The position numbers and the translations under genes were made by a program. DNA of 60,028 nucleotides from Alphaproteobacteria bacterium (lineage in GTDB: Bacteria; Pseudomonadota; Alphaproteobacteria; Rhodospirillales; Rhodospirillaceae): contig JAUVUZ010000022.1 in assembly GCA_030604885.1 (NCBI GenBank), positions 1 through 60,028 of the forward strand. Reading direction: 5' to 3'. How positions within the stretch are numbered: position 1 is the stretch's first letter; the number at the start of each line of letters is the position of its first letter. The notes beneath the pieces are model-generated. The model was not told the DNA's origin, ran no database searches, and saw only the letters and a list, made by a program, of their open reading frames with translations. Shown here one piece after another: positions 52,969 through 60,028 of the stretch.

Positions 52969-53526
52969 ATGACCAAGATTCTCGCGATTTCGGGCAGCCT
53001 GCGCCGGGAATCCTTCAACACCGCGATCCTCAAGACCCTGGGCGAGGGCCTGGAGGGGGTGGACTTCGAGATCTTCCCCCTCGCCGACGTGCCGCTCTAC
53101 GACCAGGACCTCGACACCGCCACGCCGCCCGCCGCCGTCGCGGCGCTGCGCCAGGCGATCCGCGCCGCCGACGGCCTGATCGTCTCCTCGCCCGAATACA
53201 ACTACGGCATCTCGGGCGTGCTCAAGAACGCGCTGGACTGGGCGTCGCGCCCCTACGGCCAGTCGGCGCTCAACCGCAAGCCGGTGATGACCCTGACCGC
53301 CTCCCCCGCCTTCACCGGCGGCGCGCGGGCGCAGGCGTCGCTGCACGAGACCCTGTTCGCGGTGGGCGCGCGGCCGCTGGCGCGGGCGCAGATCGTCGTC
53401 GCCCTGGTGCACGAGAAGATCAAGGACGGCCGCCTCGTCGACGACGCCACCCTCGGCTTCCTCAAGGCCGGCGCCGCCGACCTGATGAAGGAGATCGCCC
53501 GCCTCAAGGTCGCGGTCGAGGCCTGA
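52969..53526 (+). CDS. NADPH-dependent FMN reductase
   Basis: A 185-residue flavodoxin-fold protein. The FMN phosphate loop is ISGSLRRESFN, and the isoalloxazine contact is SPEYNYGISGVLKNALDW. It reduces FMN, quinones, chromate or azo compounds with NAD(P)H. GGAGAG lies upstream of the ATG. Its stop is directly followed by the MaoC start (53527), so the two are coupled. Confidence 0.94.
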   Translation: MTKILAISGSLRRESFNTAILKTLGEGLEGVDFEIFPLADVPLYDQDLDTATPPAAVAALRQAIRAADGLIVSSPEYNYGISGVLKNALDWASRPYGQSALNRKPVMTLTASPAFTGGARAQASLHETLFAVGARPLARAQIVVALVHEKIKDGRLVDDATLGFLKAGAADLMKEIARLKVAVEA

Positions 53527-53979
53527 ATGGACCGCTACTGGGACGACTTGCGCCTCGGCGAAAGCTGGACCAGCGCGCCCTTCGCCGTCTCCGCCGAGGA
53601 GATCGTCGCCTTCGGCCGGGCCTACGACCCCCAGCCGATGCACACCGACGCCGAGGCGGCCGCGCACGGCCGCTTCGGCGGCCTGATCGCCAGCGGCTGG
53701 CACGTGGCGGCGCTGGCGATGCGGGCGTTCGTCGGCACCAAGCCGTTCGGCGAGACGCCGATCCTCGGCATCGGCATCGACCAGTTGCGCTGGCTGAAGC
53801 CGGTGCGCCCGGGCGACGTGCTCACCGCGCGGCGCGAGGTGATCGACCTGGTGCGCTCGGAAAGCAAGCCCGACCGCGGCACCATCCGCACCCGCGCCAC
53901 GGTGTTCGACCAGAACGGCGAGGCGGTGATGACCCTCGAGGTGCTGACCCAAATGCCGCTGCGCCCGCCAGGCCGCTGA
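53527..53979 (+). CDS. MaoC-like (R)-hydratase / dehydratase
   Basis: A 150-residue single hot-dog domain. FGRAYDPQPMHTDAEAA carries the hydratase-2 Asp-His pair and FGGLIASGWHVAALAMRAF the following active-site helix. It should hydrate an enoyl-CoA or a related thioester. The ATG begins immediately after the FMN reductase stop codon, implying co-translation. Confidence 0.92.
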   Translation: MDRYWDDLRLGESWTSAPFAVSAEEIVAFGRAYDPQPMHTDAEAAAHGRFGGLIASGWHVAALAMRAFVGTKPFGETPILGIGIDQLRWLKPVRPGDVLTARREVIDLVRSESKPDRGTIRTRATVFDQNGEAVMTLEVLTQMPLRPPGR

Positions 53980-54045
53980 GCGGTTGTCGCGGCGGCTCGG
54001 CGGACCATCTTCTGGGAGACCGAATCTCCCAAGGAGGAGTCCGCC

Positions 54046-54486
54046 ATGCCCCACACCATCCGCCTGCACCGGGTGTTCGCCGCGCCGCCGGAAAAGCTGT
54101 TCCGCGCCTTCACCGACGCCGACGCGCTCGCCCGCTGGCTGCCGCCCGACGGCTTCACCGCCCACGTCGACGCCTTCGACGCCCGGGTCGGCGGCGGCTA
54201 CCGGATGCGCTTCACCAACTTCACCACCGGCGGCAGCCACGGCTTTTCCGCCGAGTTCCGCGAGCTTTCACCCGGCCGGATCGTCCACGCCGACCGCTTC
54301 GACGACCCCGGCCTGCCGGGCGAGATGGTGGTGACGGTGACGCTTGCCTCGGTGTCGGTGGGCACCGAGACGACGATCGTCCAGGAGGGCGTGCCCGAGG
54401 CGATTCCCCGCGAGGCCTGCCACCTCGGCTGGCAGCAGTCGCTCGCCCATCTGGCGCGGCTGGTGGAGACCGATATTCCCGGCTGA
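54046..54486 (+). CDS. SRPBCC (AHSA1-type) domain protein
   Basis: A 146-residue START-like domain: RVFAAPPEKLFRAFTDADAL, ARWLPPDGF and HLGWQQSLAHLARLVE are typical of the AHSA1/SRPBCC group, which bind hydrophobic ligands or Hsp90-type partners. AAGGAGGAG precedes the ATG. A perfect 7-bp hairpin (54013-54019/54025-54031) abuts that site. A strong terminator follows. Confidence 0.9.
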   Translation: MPHTIRLHRVFAAPPEKLFRAFTDADALARWLPPDGFTAHVDAFDARVGGGYRMRFTNFTTGGSHGFSAEFRELSPGRIVHADRFDDPGLPGEMVVTVTLASVSVGTETTIVQEGVPEAIPREACHLGWQQSLAHLARLVETDIPG

Positions 54487-54495
54487 GGTCCAGCA

Positions 54496-54525
54496 AAAAG
54501 GCCGGACGCAACCGTCCGGCCTTTT
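54496..54525. terminator. Bidirectional terminator between SRPBCC gene and tRNA-Gly
   Basis: A perfect 13-bp stem 54496-54508/54513-54525 (AAAAGGCCGGACG, loop caac), with A- and T-runs in the stem, so it ends both the SRPBCC transcript and the leftward tRNA transcript. Confidence 0.9.
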
Positions 54526-54532
54526 CGAAAAC

Positions 54533-54607
54533 TGGAGCGGGCGAAGGGATTCGAACCCTCGACCCCAACCTTGGCAAGGTTGTGCTCTACCCCTGAGCTA
54601 CGCCCGC
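54533..54607 (-). tRNA. tRNA-Gly (anticodon GCC)
   Basis: On the minus strand a full cloverleaf reads GCGGGCGTAGCTCAGGGG..., with D-loop, anticodon stem CAACC, loop TTGCCAA with GCC at 54575-54573, T-loop GGTTCGAATCC and acceptor CGCCCGC plus T. The CCA end is encoded (54535-54533). It is transcribed toward the terminator at 54496-54525. Confidence 0.97.
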
Positions 54608-54809
54608 GCTCCGCTGGCTTGCCGTGTTCGGCGTCGCCAAGGCCCGCGAATATATCGGGCTTTCGACCGAATGCAACAAAAAAATTCGCCCCGCCGCGGA
54701 CCCGCGAAAAACCGGCTTAAGGCTTGCCTCGCCAGCCCGAACGCTCCATTTTGAGGGGCGTCCGGCCCAAGTCCGGACGATTTTTTACGAACCATCGCGG
54801 GCGAGGGAC

Positions 54810-55721
54810 ATGGACTTTCTTTTGGGCGGCGGCGCGGCGGCGCCGGGCGGCGCGGATCTGGTCAAGGCCTCCAACACCCAGGGCTTCATGCAGGACGTCA
54901 TCGACGTCTCGATGCAGGTGCCGGTGGCGGTGCAGTTCTGGTCGCCCCGCAGCCCGCAGTGCAAGGCGGTCACCGAGATGCTGTCGCGCCAGGTGCGCGC
55001 CCTCGGCGGCCGGGTGCGGCTGGTCACCATCAACGTCGACGAGAACCCCCAGCTCGCCCAGCAGATGCAGGTGCGCTCGGTGCCCGCGATCTTCGCGATC
55101 AAGGACGGCCGCCCGGTGGACATGATCCAGGGCGCCCCGGCGGAGGCCGAGGTGAAATCGTTCCTCGCCGCCCTCACCACCGACGCCCGCCTCAACGCCC
55201 AGGTGGACGCGATGCTGGAAACCGCGCGCCAGGCCCTCGACCAGGGCCAGCTGCCGCAGGCGATCCAGATGTACCAGCAGATTCTCCAGGCGGCGCCGGG
55301 CAACCCGGGCGCGATCGCCGGGTTCATGCGCTGCAACATGGCGGCGGGCCGCTTCGACCAGGCGAAGACGATCCTCGGCCAGCTCCCCGACGACCTCAAG
55401 AAGCACCCGGAGATCGCCGCCGTCGCCGCCACCCTCGACCTCGCCGCCGAGGGCACCGACATCGACGTGCCGCTGGCGATCGCCAACCTCGCCGCCAACC
55501 CGGACGACCACGAGGCGCGCTTCAACCTCGCCATGGCCGCCTACGCCCAGGGCGACGCGGAGACCGCGGTCAAGGAACTGCTGGAAATCGTCGCCCGCGA
55601 CCGCACCTGGAACGACGACGGCGCGCGCAAGCGCCTGCTCAAGATTCTCGAGGCCCTCGGCCCCGCCGACCCGGTGGGCAAGTCGGGCCGCCGTCGGCTG
55701 CAGATGATGCTGATGGTCTGA
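54810..55721 (+). CDS. CnoX-like chaperedoxin (thioredoxin fold plus TPR)
   Basis: A 303-residue cytoplasmic protein: thioredoxin domain (residues 20-125, VAVQFWSPRSPQCKAV, VRSVPAIFAIKDG) and a C-terminal TPR-like half (about 135-290, LPQAIQMYQQILQAAPGNPG). The active site reads SPQC in place of CxxC, as in enteric CnoX (SxxC type); such proteins act as holdases and form mixed disulfides with clients during oxidative stress. Start ATG 54810 gives the family's usual length. It is followed by LON-domain and Trm112-like genes, a common alphaproteobacterial order. Confidence 0.9.
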   Translation: MDFLLGGGAAAPGGADLVKASNTQGFMQDVIDVSMQVPVAVQFWSPRSPQCKAVTEMLSRQVRALGGRVRLVTINVDENPQLAQQMQVRSVPAIFAIKDGRPVDMIQGAPAEAEVKSFLAALTTDARLNAQVDAMLETARQALDQGQLPQAIQMYQQILQAAPGNPGAIAGFMRCNMAAGRFDQAKTILGQLPDDLKKHPEIAAVAATLDLAAEGTDIDVPLAIANLAANPDDHEARFNLAMAAYAQGDAETAVKELLEIVARDRTWNDDGARKRLLKILEALGPADPVGKSGRRRLQMMLMV

Positions 55722-55756
55722 TCGCGAAGGTACGGCGGCGACGCGCGGAGGAAGGC

Positions 55757-56422
55757 ATGCCGAAGGACCCGTTCGTTACGCGTTACGAAGACCTGCCGGA
55801 GATCCTGCCGGTGTTCCCGCTGAGCCAGGTGATCCTGCTGCCGGGCGGGCGCCTGCCGCTCAACGTGTTCGAGCCGCGCTACCTCGCGCTGGTGCAGGCG
55901 GCGCTGGCGCAGGACCGGCTGTTCGGGATGATCCAGCCCCACGACGAGGAGGCGGGCGGCGACGCGCCGCCGCTCTATTCGGTCGGCAGCGTCGGCCGGA
56001 TCGTCCACTTTTCCGAAACCGACGCGCGCCAGATGTTCGTGGTGCTGCAAGGGATCTGCCGCTTCCGGGTGGTGGCCGAGGCGCCGCCGCAGGAGGGCTT
56101 CCGCCGCCTGCGGGTGGATTACGCGCCGTTCCGCGAGGACGTGGCGGTGCCGGGGGGCGGCGCCCTCGACGCCTCGCGCGAGCACATCGCCCGGGTGCTG
56201 AAACGCTTCGTCGAGGCCCACGCGCTCGAAGTCGACCTGCGCGCCCTCGATTCCCTGGCGCTGCCGTCGCTGGTCGCCACCCTGTCGATGGCGCTCCCGT
56301 TCGAGGCGCCGGAAAAGCAGGCGCTGCTCGAAGCCCCGACCCTGGAACGCCGCTACGCCGCCCTCTGCGCCCTGATGGAAATGGGCGCCATGGGCAGCGC
56401 CGCGGGGGACGCGCCGCAATGA
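55757..56422 (+). CDS. LON substrate-binding domain protein
   Basis: A 221-residue protein consisting only of the Lon N-terminal domain: ILPVFPLSQVILLPGGRLPL, VFEPRYLALVQ and QGICRFRVV. There is no ATPase or protease part. Stand-alone LON-domain proteins are widespread and of uncertain role, perhaps as protease adaptors. GGAGGAAGG precedes ATG 55757. It overlaps the next gene by ATGA (56419-56422). Confidence 0.93.
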   Translation: MPKDPFVTRYEDLPEILPVFPLSQVILLPGGRLPLNVFEPRYLALVQAALAQDRLFGMIQPHDEEAGGDAPPLYSVGSVGRIVHFSETDARQMFVVLQGICRFRVVAEAPPQEGFRRLRVDYAPFREDVAVPGGGALDASREHIARVLKRFVEAHALEVDLRALDSLALPSLVATLSMALPFEAPEKQALLEAPTLERRYAALCALMEMGAMGSAAGDAPQ

Positions 56423-56631
56423 CCGGAGACCGCACCATGACCGAAGTCGACCCCACCCTGCTGTCGCTGCTGGTGTGCCCGATGTCGAAGCTGCCGCTGC
56501 GCTACGACCGCGAGGCGCAGGAACTGGTCAACGACGGCCTCGGCATCGCCTACCCGATCCGCGACGGCGTGCCGATCATGCTGGTGGACGAGGCGCGCCG
56601 CTTCCCGCCGCCGGACCGCCGCCCGCGCTGA
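56419..56631 (+). CDS. Trm112-like / UPF0434 small protein
   Basis: A 70-residue protein with LLSLLVCPMSKLPLRYDREA, AYPIRDGVPIMLVDEAR, the UPF0434 pattern. In eukaryotes Trm112 activates methyltransferases; the bacterial role is unproven. ATG 56419 overlaps the LON gene stop; ATG 56437 has a better placed GGAGA and may be the true start (64 residues). The last 56 bases overlap the convergent GNAT gene. Confidence 0.9.
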   Translation: MTGDRTMTEVDPTLLSLLVCPMSKLPLRYDREAQELVNDGLGIAYPIRDGVPIMLVDEARRFPPPDRRPR

Positions 56632-57178
56632 CGGCGTGGCGGAACACGTCGGGCAGCGGCGTCTGGCGCAGCTCGGCGGGCAAGGGCGGCATCCGCTCCC
56701 ACCCGAGTTCCTCGTAGAAGCTGCGGCGGTCGGTGGTGAACAGCCACACCTCGCGGTGGCCGAGCCATGCGGCGAGGCTCAGGGTCGCGCCGATCAGGTC
56801 GCGGCCGATGCCGCGGCCGCGGAAGGGCTTGTCGACATAGAGCGCCGAGAGCCACGGCCCGACGTGGGCGCGGGTGTGCAGGTCGCTCTGCCGCAGGCTG
56901 ACGATTCCCGCCGGACTGCCCTCCCAATAGGCGATCAGCGCCACCGGCAGCCGGTCGACGCGCATCTGGTTGCGCAGGGCGGTGCGGCGCTGCTCGAGGG
57001 ATTCGCCGCGCGGCGCGCTCCACTCGGCGTGGAGCCACTCGGCGAACAGGTCGAAATGGCGGGAATCGTCGGCGAGGAAGCCGATGTCGGGGCGGCCGTC
57101 CGCCGCCGCGAAGCGCGGCCGGGCGCCGCCGAAGCGCGTCAACGGCCAGCGCAGCCAGCGTTTCGCCGCCGCGATCAT
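56576..57178 (-). CDS. GNAT family N-acetyltransferase
   Basis: A 200-residue acetyltransferase. The acetyl-CoA loop is YVDKPFRGRGIGRDLIGATL and the last strand/helix is VWLFTTDRRSFYEELGWERM. Substrate unknown. The final 18 residues (HAVSAGGGPAAGSGAPRPPA) are low-complexity and are encoded in the region that overlaps the Trm112-like gene, perhaps after loss of an earlier stop. Confidence 0.88.
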   Translation of the reverse strand: MIAAAKRWLRWPLTRFGGARPRFAAADGRPDIGFLADDSRHFDLFAEWLHAEWSAPRGESLEQRRTALRNQMRVDRLPVALIAYWEGSPAGIVSLRQSDLHTRAHVGPWLSALYVDKPFRGRGIGRDLIGATLSLAAWLGHREVWLFTTDRRSFYEELGWERMPPLPAELRQTPLPDVFRHAVSAGGGPAAGSGAPRPPA

Positions 57179-57353
57179 GGCGCCTCCGCTTCAGCCCGGA
57201 AAACAGGCATCGCGCAGATTCGCATAAAAATTAGTCAGCATCGTTGACGATCGGACGATTTTTGATGCATCCAGCCTACCCCATCCCGCGCCGGTTGCCA
57301 GGCGATTTCGTCAGAGACTTGAAAACGTTCATCAAAATTTCCCATGTCTGACA

Positions 57354-57369
57354 TGGCACGGGCGATGCA
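57354..57369 (+). promoter_or_regulatory. Sigma-54-type -24/-12 promoter
   Basis: TGGCACG (57354-57360), four bases, then ATGCA (57365-57369). Against the consensus TGGCACG-N4-TTGCA there is one mismatch, and the GG-to-GC spacing is exactly 10. The predicted start is near 57380, which is where the long stem of the candidate RNA begins. It lies in the 422-base gap 57179-57600; the leftmost part of that gap (57179-57300) is AT-richer and should hold the GNAT promoter. Confidence 0.55.
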
Positions 57370-57379
57370 TTGAAGATAC

Positions 57380-57534
57380 ACAGGTGCTGAGGCCACAGGC
57401 TCGTTGCGGAGGCGTTCCCCGCCGGAGCCCGTTGGACGGATCGTCCCAGTTTGCGGGGATGGTTTGGTTTCCTGAGTATCAGTGTTTGTTCCTCCCGAGA
57501 CTCCGGCCCGGTGGTTTTCCACCGGGCCATTTTT
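57380..57534 (+). ncRNA. Candidate structured noncoding RNA, about 155 nt
   Basis: A closing helix pairs 57378-57392 with 57471-57485 (13 of 15 positions, two as G-U). It encloses GGCTC (57398-57402)/GAGCC (57425-57429) with an inner GGCG/CGCC hairpin, and GGACG gat CGTCC (57434-57446). A perfect terminator follows at 57505-57534. The sigma-54-like promoter places the start at the foot of the closing helix. No good ORF with a ribosome-binding site was found in it. It could be a 6S-like rod, a regulatory sRNA, or the attenuated leader of the gene at 57601. Confidence 0.5.
57505..57534 (+). terminator. Rho-independent terminator ending the candidate RNA
   Basis: A perfect 10-bp stem 57505-57514/57519-57528 (GGCCCGGTGG, loop tttt) is followed by attttt. 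It lies 66 bases ahead of the next gene, so it must end a transcript that starts upstream on the plus strand. Confidence 0.92.
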
Positions 57535-57600
57535 CGCGGTTTGACGCGGGCCGCCGGTCGCGCTATACGCCTCCCTGCCGCTTTTGAGGGAGGCTTCGCC

Positions 57601-58086
57601 ATGACCCGCGACGACGACAAGCCCAAGGTCGACCTGCCGTTCCAGGACCCCAAGGGGATGTTCGGCACCTCGCCGATCGACAAGGAGCTGACCGACGAGG
57701 AGGTGGAATACCTCACCTCGCGCACCGCGCCGCGCGCCCGCCTCACCCGCTCGCGGCGGAAGATCTTCCTCTACAGCACCCTGTTCATCGTCGTGATGTT
57801 CCTGCTGCGGCTGATCTACATCCGCACCGCGCCGATCACCGGCCTCGAGGTGCCGCCGGTGCTGTCGATCAACGGCTGGGGCGGCTTCGGCGAGACCGGG
57901 CTGGTGGCGGTGTGCCTGCTGATCCCGGCGATCAACTGGTTCCTGGTGCCGCGGGAAGACGCCTCGGTGCGCTGGCTGATCCGCGGCGTCGGCACGTTCC
58001 TGCCGCTCGCCGCCCTCGGCCTGCTCTACGCGCTGCCGCCCGAGCTTCTCCACCAGTGGACCCTGCCGCTCTACCCGGGCCGCTGA
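57601..58086 (+). CDS. Hypothetical membrane protein, three predicted spans
   Basis: A 161-residue protein with a polar N-terminal 55 residues (DPKGMFGTSPIDKELTDEEV, basic RARLTRSRRK) and three hydrophobic segments (IFLYSTLFIVVMFLLRLIY, GLVAVCLLIPAINWFLV, FLPLAALGLLYALP). GAGGGAGG precedes the ATG. No family recognised. The terminator at 57505-57534 separates it from the upstream RNA, so it either has its own promoter in 57535-57590 or is expressed by readthrough. Confidence 0.7.
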   Translation: MTRDDDKPKVDLPFQDPKGMFGTSPIDKELTDEEVEYLTSRTAPRARLTRSRRKIFLYSTLFIVVMFLLRLIYIRTAPITGLEVPPVLSINGWGGFGETGLVAVCLLIPAINWFLVPREDASVRWLIRGVGTFLPLAALGLLYALPPELLHQWTLPLYPGR

Positions 58087-58106
58087 TCCCTTCCCGCGAC
58101 TCGCCC

Positions 58107-58137
58107 ACCCCGGCCCCTTTGCGGCGCCGGGGTTTTT
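58107..58137 (+). terminator. Rho-independent terminator
   Basis: Stem 58107-58114/58126-58133 (ACCCCGGC) with an 11-base loop and a T-run, after the membrane-protein gene. Confidence 0.8.
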
Positions 58138-58190
58138 CCGTTATACCCATGGGCATGTCTTGCACTCGGCCGGTCTCGGCAAGGAAAACC

Positions 58191-59411
58191 ATGGTCAATC
58201 CCGCACTCGAACGGTTGCCGGGCAGCGCCTTCGTCCGCCTGCGCGAACTCCTGGGGCCGGTGGTGCCGCAGGTGGAGACGCCGATCTCGATGTCGATCGG
58301 CGAGCCGCAACTGCCGCCGCCCGCGCTGATCGCCGATGTCGTCGCCGCCCACGCCCACCTGTGGAACCGCTACCCCCCCAACGAGGGCACGCCGGAGCTG
58401 CGCGCCGCCTGCGCGCGCTGGCTCGCCCGGCGCTTCGGCCTGCCCGCCGGGCTGGTGGACCCGGAGCGCCACGTGCTCTCCGCCACCGGCTCGCGGGAGG
58501 CGCTCTATCTGTTCGTGCAGGCGATGACGCCGCCGGAAAGCGGCGGCCGCCGCGCCGCGGTGCTGATGCCCAACCCCTACTACCAGGTCTACCGCGCCGC
58601 CGCCGAAATGGCGGGCGCCGAGGCGGTGCTGGTGCCCGCCACCGCCGCGACCGGCTACCTGCCCGATTTCGCCGCCCTCGACCCGGAGATCCTCGACCGC
58701 GCGGCGGTGGCGATTTTCTGCTCGCCCAGCAACCCGGAGGGCGCCCAGGCGGACCTCGGCCGCCTCACCGAGCTGGTGCGGCTGGCGCGGCGCCACGGTT
58801 TCGTCCTCGCCTGCGACGAATGCTACAGCGAGCTCTATTTCGGCGACGCGCCGCCCTCGGCGCTCAACGCCGGGCTGGCCGCCGCCGCGCCGGGGGAGGA
58901 CCCGTTCGCCAACGTCGTGGTGTTCCACTCGCTGTCCAAGCGGTCGAGCGCGCCCGGGCTGCGCTCCGGCTTCGTCGCGGGCGACGCGGCGGCGCTCAAG
59001 GCGTTCCTCAAGCTGCGCTCCTACGCCTGCGTGCAGATGCCGATGCCGCTCGCCGCCGCCTCCGCCGCGCTGTGGGACGACGACGCCCACGCCGCCGCCA
59101 ACCGCGCCCATTACGCCCGGCTGGTGGCCGCCGCCGACCGCATCTTCGCGGACTACCCCGGCTACCTGCGGCCGCAGGGCGGGTTCTTCCTGTGGCTCGC
59201 GGTGGGCGACGGCGAGGCCTTCACCCGCCGGGTGTGGCAGCACTGCGGCGTGCGCATCGTCCCCGGGCGCTACCTCGCCGCCGACGACCCGGCGGCGCCC
59301 CACGGCAACCCGGGCCACGCTCACGTGCGCATCGCCCTGGTCCACGACGAGGCGACCGTGACCCGCGCCCTCGAAGCGATCCGCGCATGCCTCGATCACA
59401 CCGACGGATGA
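58191..59411 (+). CDS. Class I/II PLP-dependent aminotransferase
   Basis: A 406-residue enzyme of fold type I: SIGEPQLPPP, YPPNEGTPELRAA, MPNPYYQVYRAAAEMAGAEA, FCSPSNPEGAQ, CDECYSELYF and the Schiff-base lysine in HSLSKRSSAPGLRSGFVAG. This is the subgroup often annotated as succinyldiaminopimelate aminotransferase (DapC) in alphaproteobacteria, and its place right before ftsK is conserved there; the assignment to lysine/peptidoglycan precursor synthesis is inference. ATG 58191 follows AAGGA. Confidence 0.9.
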   Translation: MVNPALERLPGSAFVRLRELLGPVVPQVETPISMSIGEPQLPPPALIADVVAAHAHLWNRYPPNEGTPELRAACARWLARRFGLPAGLVDPERHVLSATGSREALYLFVQAMTPPESGGRRAAVLMPNPYYQVYRAAAEMAGAEAVLVPATAATGYLPDFAALDPEILDRAAVAIFCSPSNPEGAQADLGRLTELVRLARRHGFVLACDECYSELYFGDAPPSALNAGLAAAAPGEDPFANVVVFHSLSKRSSAPGLRSGFVAGDAAALKAFLKLRSYACVQMPMPLAAASAALWDDDAHAAANRAHYARLVAAADRIFADYPGYLRPQGGFFLWLAVGDGEAFTRRVWQHCGVRIVPGRYLAADDPAAPHGNPGHAHVRIALVHDEATVTRALEAIRACLDHTDG

Positions 59412-59419
59412 GGAGAACG

Positions 59420-60028
59420 ATGGCCCGATCCCGCGCCGTCTCCGCCCCGCGACGCTTCCTGCCCGAATCCCTCGCGCGGGTGCTGCGCCGCACCGGCATC
59501 CGCGCCTTCGGGCTGGCGGTGATCGGCCTCGCCGTCGCCATCGGCGCCGCCATCGCTACCCACGCGCCGGGCGACCCTTCGTGGAACACCGTTTCCAACG
59601 CGCCGGTGCGCAACCTCCTCGGCGTGCCCGGCGCCACCGTCGCCGACCTGCTGTTGCAGGGCCTCGGCATCGGCGGCTGGGCGGTGCCCCTGGCGGTGGC
59701 CGCCTGGGGCGTGCGCGGCGTGCTGCTGCGCCCGGCGCCGCGCCCGCTGCTGCGCCTCCTCGCGCTGCTGCTGGCGCTGCCGCCCCTCGCCCTCGCCCTC
59801 GCCCACCTGCCCGCCGCGGGCGCGCCGGTCACCGCCGGGTGGGGCGGCGCCCTCGGCGCGGTGCTCAAGCTTCAGGCCGCGCCGCTGCTGCGCGCCGTGC
59901 CCGGGTGGGTTCTGCCGCTCGCCGCCTGGGGCGTCGGCATTCCCCTGGCGCTTGCCGCGTTCGCCTACGCGGCGGCGATTCCGCCGCGCCTGTGGGCCGC
60001 CTGCGCCGCCCTGCTGGTGCGCCTGGGC
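59420..60028 (+). CDS. ftsK: DNA translocase FtsK, N-terminal part
   Basis: The window ends inside this gene after 203 codons. The visible part is the FtsK membrane domain: a basic start, TM1 (AFGLAVIGLAVAIGAAIA), the periplasmic pattern HAPGDPSWNTVSNAPVRNLL with GVPGATVADLLLQGLG, and further segments to about residue 200. FtsK coordinates septation with chromosome dimer resolution. GAGGAGA precedes ATG 59420, 8 bases after the aminotransferase stop, so the two are probably co-transcribed. Confidence 0.93.
   Translation, partial: MARSRAVSAPRRFLPESLARVLRRTGIRAFGLAVIGLAVAIGAAIATHAPGDPSWNTVSNAPVRNLLGVPGATVADLLLQGLGIGGWAVPLAVAAWGVRGVLLRPAPRPLLRLLALLLALPPLALALAHLPAAGAPVTAGWGGALGAVLKLQAAPLLRAVPGWVLPLAAWGVGIPLALAAFAYAAAIPPRLWAACAALLVRLG

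Noticed and set aside
57380-57534. Assigning the structured RNA firmly as 6S RNA
   Set aside because: The rod shape fits, but the usual zapA / 5-formyl-THF cyclo-ligase neighbours are absent and I could not match the central bubble; it is left as a candidate RNA.

Overview
The window is a GC-rich (roughly 70 percent by eye) bacterial chromosome segment with almost no spare DNA. Gene content points to an alphaproteobacterium, most likely of the Rhodospirillales type: a PhyR-NepR-EcfG general stress module with HWE-family kinases, a 1,608-residue NAD-glutamate dehydrogenase, anaerobic ubiquinone genes ubiT-ubiU-ubiV, TRAP-TAXI transport, a bifunctional PutA without the ribbon-helix-helix domain, and an aminotransferase next to ftsK. 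The species cannot be named from the sequence alone. No transposases, prophage, CRISPR array or rRNA were seen; there is one tRNA-Gly(GCC).

Layout. 1-8.9 kb: end of a YbjQ protein, two MFS exporters, NAD-glutamate dehydrogenase, an orphan LivF ATPase and a DUF4236 protein. 8.9-18.4 kb: a catabolic island made of TRAP-TAXI permease and binding protein, class III aminotransferase and RpiR regulator on the minus strand, and a divergent beta-keto acid cleavage enzyme plus chemoreceptor on the plus strand. 18.4-23.1 kb: non-homologous end joining (two Ku genes around ligD) and two 24-residue membrane peptides. 23.1-28.3 kb: ubiV, ubiU, ubiT and a copper-type P1B ATPase with altered catalytic and metal-binding motifs. 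28.4-29.3 kb: FMN riboswitch and ribB. 29.5-40 kb: the general stress response core (phyR, nepR, ecfG, two HWE kinases, a degenerate receiver, a Crp/Fnr regulator) embedded among small stress-type proteins (CsbD, DUF1328, DUF883, holin-like, secreted peptides, PRC-barrel). 40-50 kb: PutA/PutR, a cupin, an SDR, an MFS carrier, SelO and a tandem LysR pair. 50-54.5 kb: a minus-strand cluster of very small ORFs and terminators, OsmC, a secreted repeat protein, DUF763, FMN reductase, MaoC and SRPBCC. 54.5-60 kb: tRNA-Gly, a CnoX-like chaperedoxin, LON-domain and Trm112-like proteins, a GNAT, a candidate sigma-54-driven structured RNA, a membrane protein, a class I/II aminotransferase and the start of ftsK.

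The strongest systems-level signal is a set of ten exact EcfG-type promoters (GGAAC, 16-17 bases, CGTT) plus three near matches. All thirteen lie in or next to gene starts between 18.4 and 44.2 kb, twelve of them by 38.5 kb. They tie the two Ku genes and ligD, the AI-2E-type permease, CsbD, DUF1328, DUF883/holin, three tiny membrane peptides, a Crp/Fnr regulator, phyR, and probably nepR-ecfG and one kinase into one local regulon. A second recurrent element is a family of four intergenic multi-hairpin repeats of about 160-170 bp, three of them between convergent genes. The most novel candidates are the structured RNA at 57380-57534 behind a -24/-12 promoter, the tiny-ORF cluster at 50.0-50.4 kb, and the P1B ATPase that lacks the TGE glutamate.
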